Positions 15,735 to 16,791 of a stretch of 16,791 nucleotides of DNA are shown here, piece by piece (the first letter of the stretch is position 1; each line of letters opens with the position of its first letter). The notes beneath the pieces were generated by a model that was not told the origin of the DNA, did no database searches, and saw only the letters and a program-made list of their open reading frames with translations. Source of the stretch: an uncultured Eubacteriales bacterium (GTDB lineage: Bacteria > Bacillota > Clostridia > Oscillospirales > CAG-272); contig URMC01000034.1 in NCBI GenBank assembly GCA_900548735.1, positions 1-16,791 on the forward strand, read 5' to 3'. The translations under genes were made by a program, and so were the position numbers.

Positions 15735-16403
15735 ATGAAAAAGAAAAATTTATTGGAAAACGGAAAAATGCTATCGCTTCTCTGCGCGGCGGTAGCCCTG
15801 ATCTTCTTCATTTTTGCCTGCACGGTCAAAAGCAAGATCTCCATTTTGCTGCACATTTTGTGGGTGTTGGCGCTACTGGGCGGCATTTATCTCCTTTACG
15901 CCACCAATAAGGCGAAAGAGGAGCGCGTCAATTACTTTTTGTATGACCGCCGCCGGAAAAAGAAGGTTGCAGTTGAAGCGGTGAGTTTTGACCTGATTAA
16001 CGATAACCTTACTTATTATCTTGCCCCCTATACCAAAGCTCCGGTGGAGCTGTGGCGCGGTTTCCCGAAGGCGTTGTATATTCAGACGCAGGCGGAAGAT
16101 CTGTATCTGCCCATGATCGCCTATCGGATGCTGTATGAGCTGTCTTTGCGGGAAGATGAAGAAATTTTACAGCGGTTTGTTGCCGCACGGGAGAAAACCG
16201 TTTCGTTTGTCTGCCATATTCTCAGCATGGCGGGAGACAGAGAAATGGCGGAATTACTGATCAAAATGAAGCGGGATCCGGAAGCCGAAGCCAAACACAT
16301 TGTAGCGTTTTTCCAAAAAAACAAGTCCGTGTTTGAAGGCAGAATAGTGCGCTTTGTGAAGACCCATCCGGATGGGTTTATGGTGGACAAAGAATCCATT
16401 TGA
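15735..16403 (+). CDS. Uncharacterised protein with two N-terminal TM helices
   Basis: I do not recognise this 222-residue protein. It has a short basic N-terminus, two closely spaced hydrophobic helices (about residues 12-31 and 34-55), a basic cluster DRRRKKK (71-77), and a mixed alpha/beta-looking C-terminal part of about 140 residues rich in charged residues, probably cytoplasmic. The ATG at 15735 has AAAGGA 7 nt upstream; a GTG directly before it (15732) is the alternative. It lies 12 nt after pcrA and 13 nt before the next gene, so all three are probably one transcript. No catalytic motif is visible. A functional link to PcrA is not shown by the sequence. Confidence 0.8.
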   Translation: MKKKNLLENGKMLSLLCAAVALIFFIFACTVKSKISILLHILWVLALLGGIYLLYATNKAKEERVNYFLYDRRRKKKVAVEAVSFDLINDNLTYYLAPYTKAPVELWRGFPKALYIQTQAEDLYLPMIAYRMLYELSLREDEEILQRFVAAREKTVSFVCHILSMAGDREMAELLIKMKRDPEAEAKHIVAFFQKNKSVFEGRIVRFVKTHPDGFMVDKESI

Positions 16404-16416
16404 CAAAGGAGAAACT

Positions 16417-16791
16417 ATGAAGATTACTTACATCGGGCAGGCGGGGCTTCTGATTGAGGTTGACGGCAAAAAAATTCTGATCGACCCGTATCTTTCAGAC
16501 AGTGTGGCAAAGGTGAACCCTGCCAACTTCCGCCGCCAACCGATTAACGAATCGTTTTTGAAACTGGTACCTGACGTGATTTTGTGCACGCACGATCATA
16601 TGGATCATTACGACGAAGAAACGCTGGTGCATTATCTCGGCAAGCCGGGGAAAATTCTTTTTCTCGCACCCGGTACCGCGTGGGAGAAAGCGCGGCATTT
16701 CGGGGGCGGGCATAATTATGTGCGGTTTATGCGCGGCACGGTGTGGAGCGAGGGAAACGTGACGTTTACCGCCGTCAGGGCTGAGCACTCC
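16417..16791 (+). CDS. MBL-fold metallo-hydrolase (UlaG/YtkL-like), 3'-truncated by the window edge
   Basis: The first 125 residues of a metallo-beta-lactamase-fold hydrolase. It opens with MKITYIGQAGLLIEVDGKKI and ILIDPYLS, the pattern of the Lactamase_B_2 group that includes UlaG (L-ascorbate-6-phosphate lactonase) and YtkL-type proteins. The metal-binding HxHxDH motif is THDHMDH at residues 58-64 (H59, H61, D63, H64). The AEH at residues 122-124 may be the next His ligand. The frame is still open at the last base, so there is no stop in the window. AAAGGAG lies 6 nt before the ATG and the gap to the previous gene is 13 nt. The substrate cannot be told: UlaG proper works in ascorbate catabolism, and nothing in this neighbourhood supports that. 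Confidence 0.88.
   Translation, partial: MKITYIGQAGLLIEVDGKKILIDPYLSDSVAKVNPANFRRQPINESFLKLVPDVILCTHDHMDHYDEETLVHYLGKPGKILFLAPGTAWEKARHFGGGHNYVRFMRGTVWSEGNVTFTAVRAEHS

Overview
The window is a stretch of bacterial chromosome of roughly balanced GC, densely packed with genes. It looks like a member of the Clostridia (Bacillota), possibly of the Oscillospirales/Ruminococcaceae type. The reasons are the murB-whiA-dnaE gene order, a Gram-positive-type SecA with a C-terminal zinc motif, a PcrA-type helicase, strong AAGGAGG-like ribosome binding sites and A/T-flanked intrinsic terminators. The taxonomic placement is inferred from gene content only.

Layout: (1) 1-4999, a plus-strand cluster of the 3' part of murB (cell wall precursor), whiA (DNA-binding regulator) and dnaE (replicative polymerase), which overlap or nearly touch. 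It closes with an intrinsic terminator whose right arm appears also to be the Shine-Dalgarno sequence of the next gene. (2) 5083-7500, a bifunctional class A penicillin-binding protein. (3) 7604-8101, minus strand, trmL (tRNA wobble-base 2'-O-methyltransferase), converging on the PBP gene across a shared palindromic terminator and diverging from secA across a 163-bp promoter region. (4) 8265-13231, a probable secA operon: secA, a 6-TM protein, a larger protein that looks like two such 6-TM units fused, and a 42-residue Asn/Gln-rich peptide, ending in a clear terminator. (5) 13276-16791, a new transcription unit with its own promoter: pcrA, an unrecognised two-TM protein, and the start of a metallo-beta-lactamase-fold hydrolase cut by the window edge.

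Most of the window is housekeeping: cell wall synthesis (murB, PBP), replication and repair (dnaE, pcrA), translation (trmL) and secretion (secA). The least explained part is the tail of the secA unit, with two related polytopic membrane proteins and a low-complexity N/Q peptide that I cannot assign to any function. The second most interesting point is the fused terminator/ribosome-binding-site between dnaE and the PBP gene. I saw no tRNA, rRNA, CRISPR array, insertion sequence or prophage gene, and no stretch over 300 bases without a gene.
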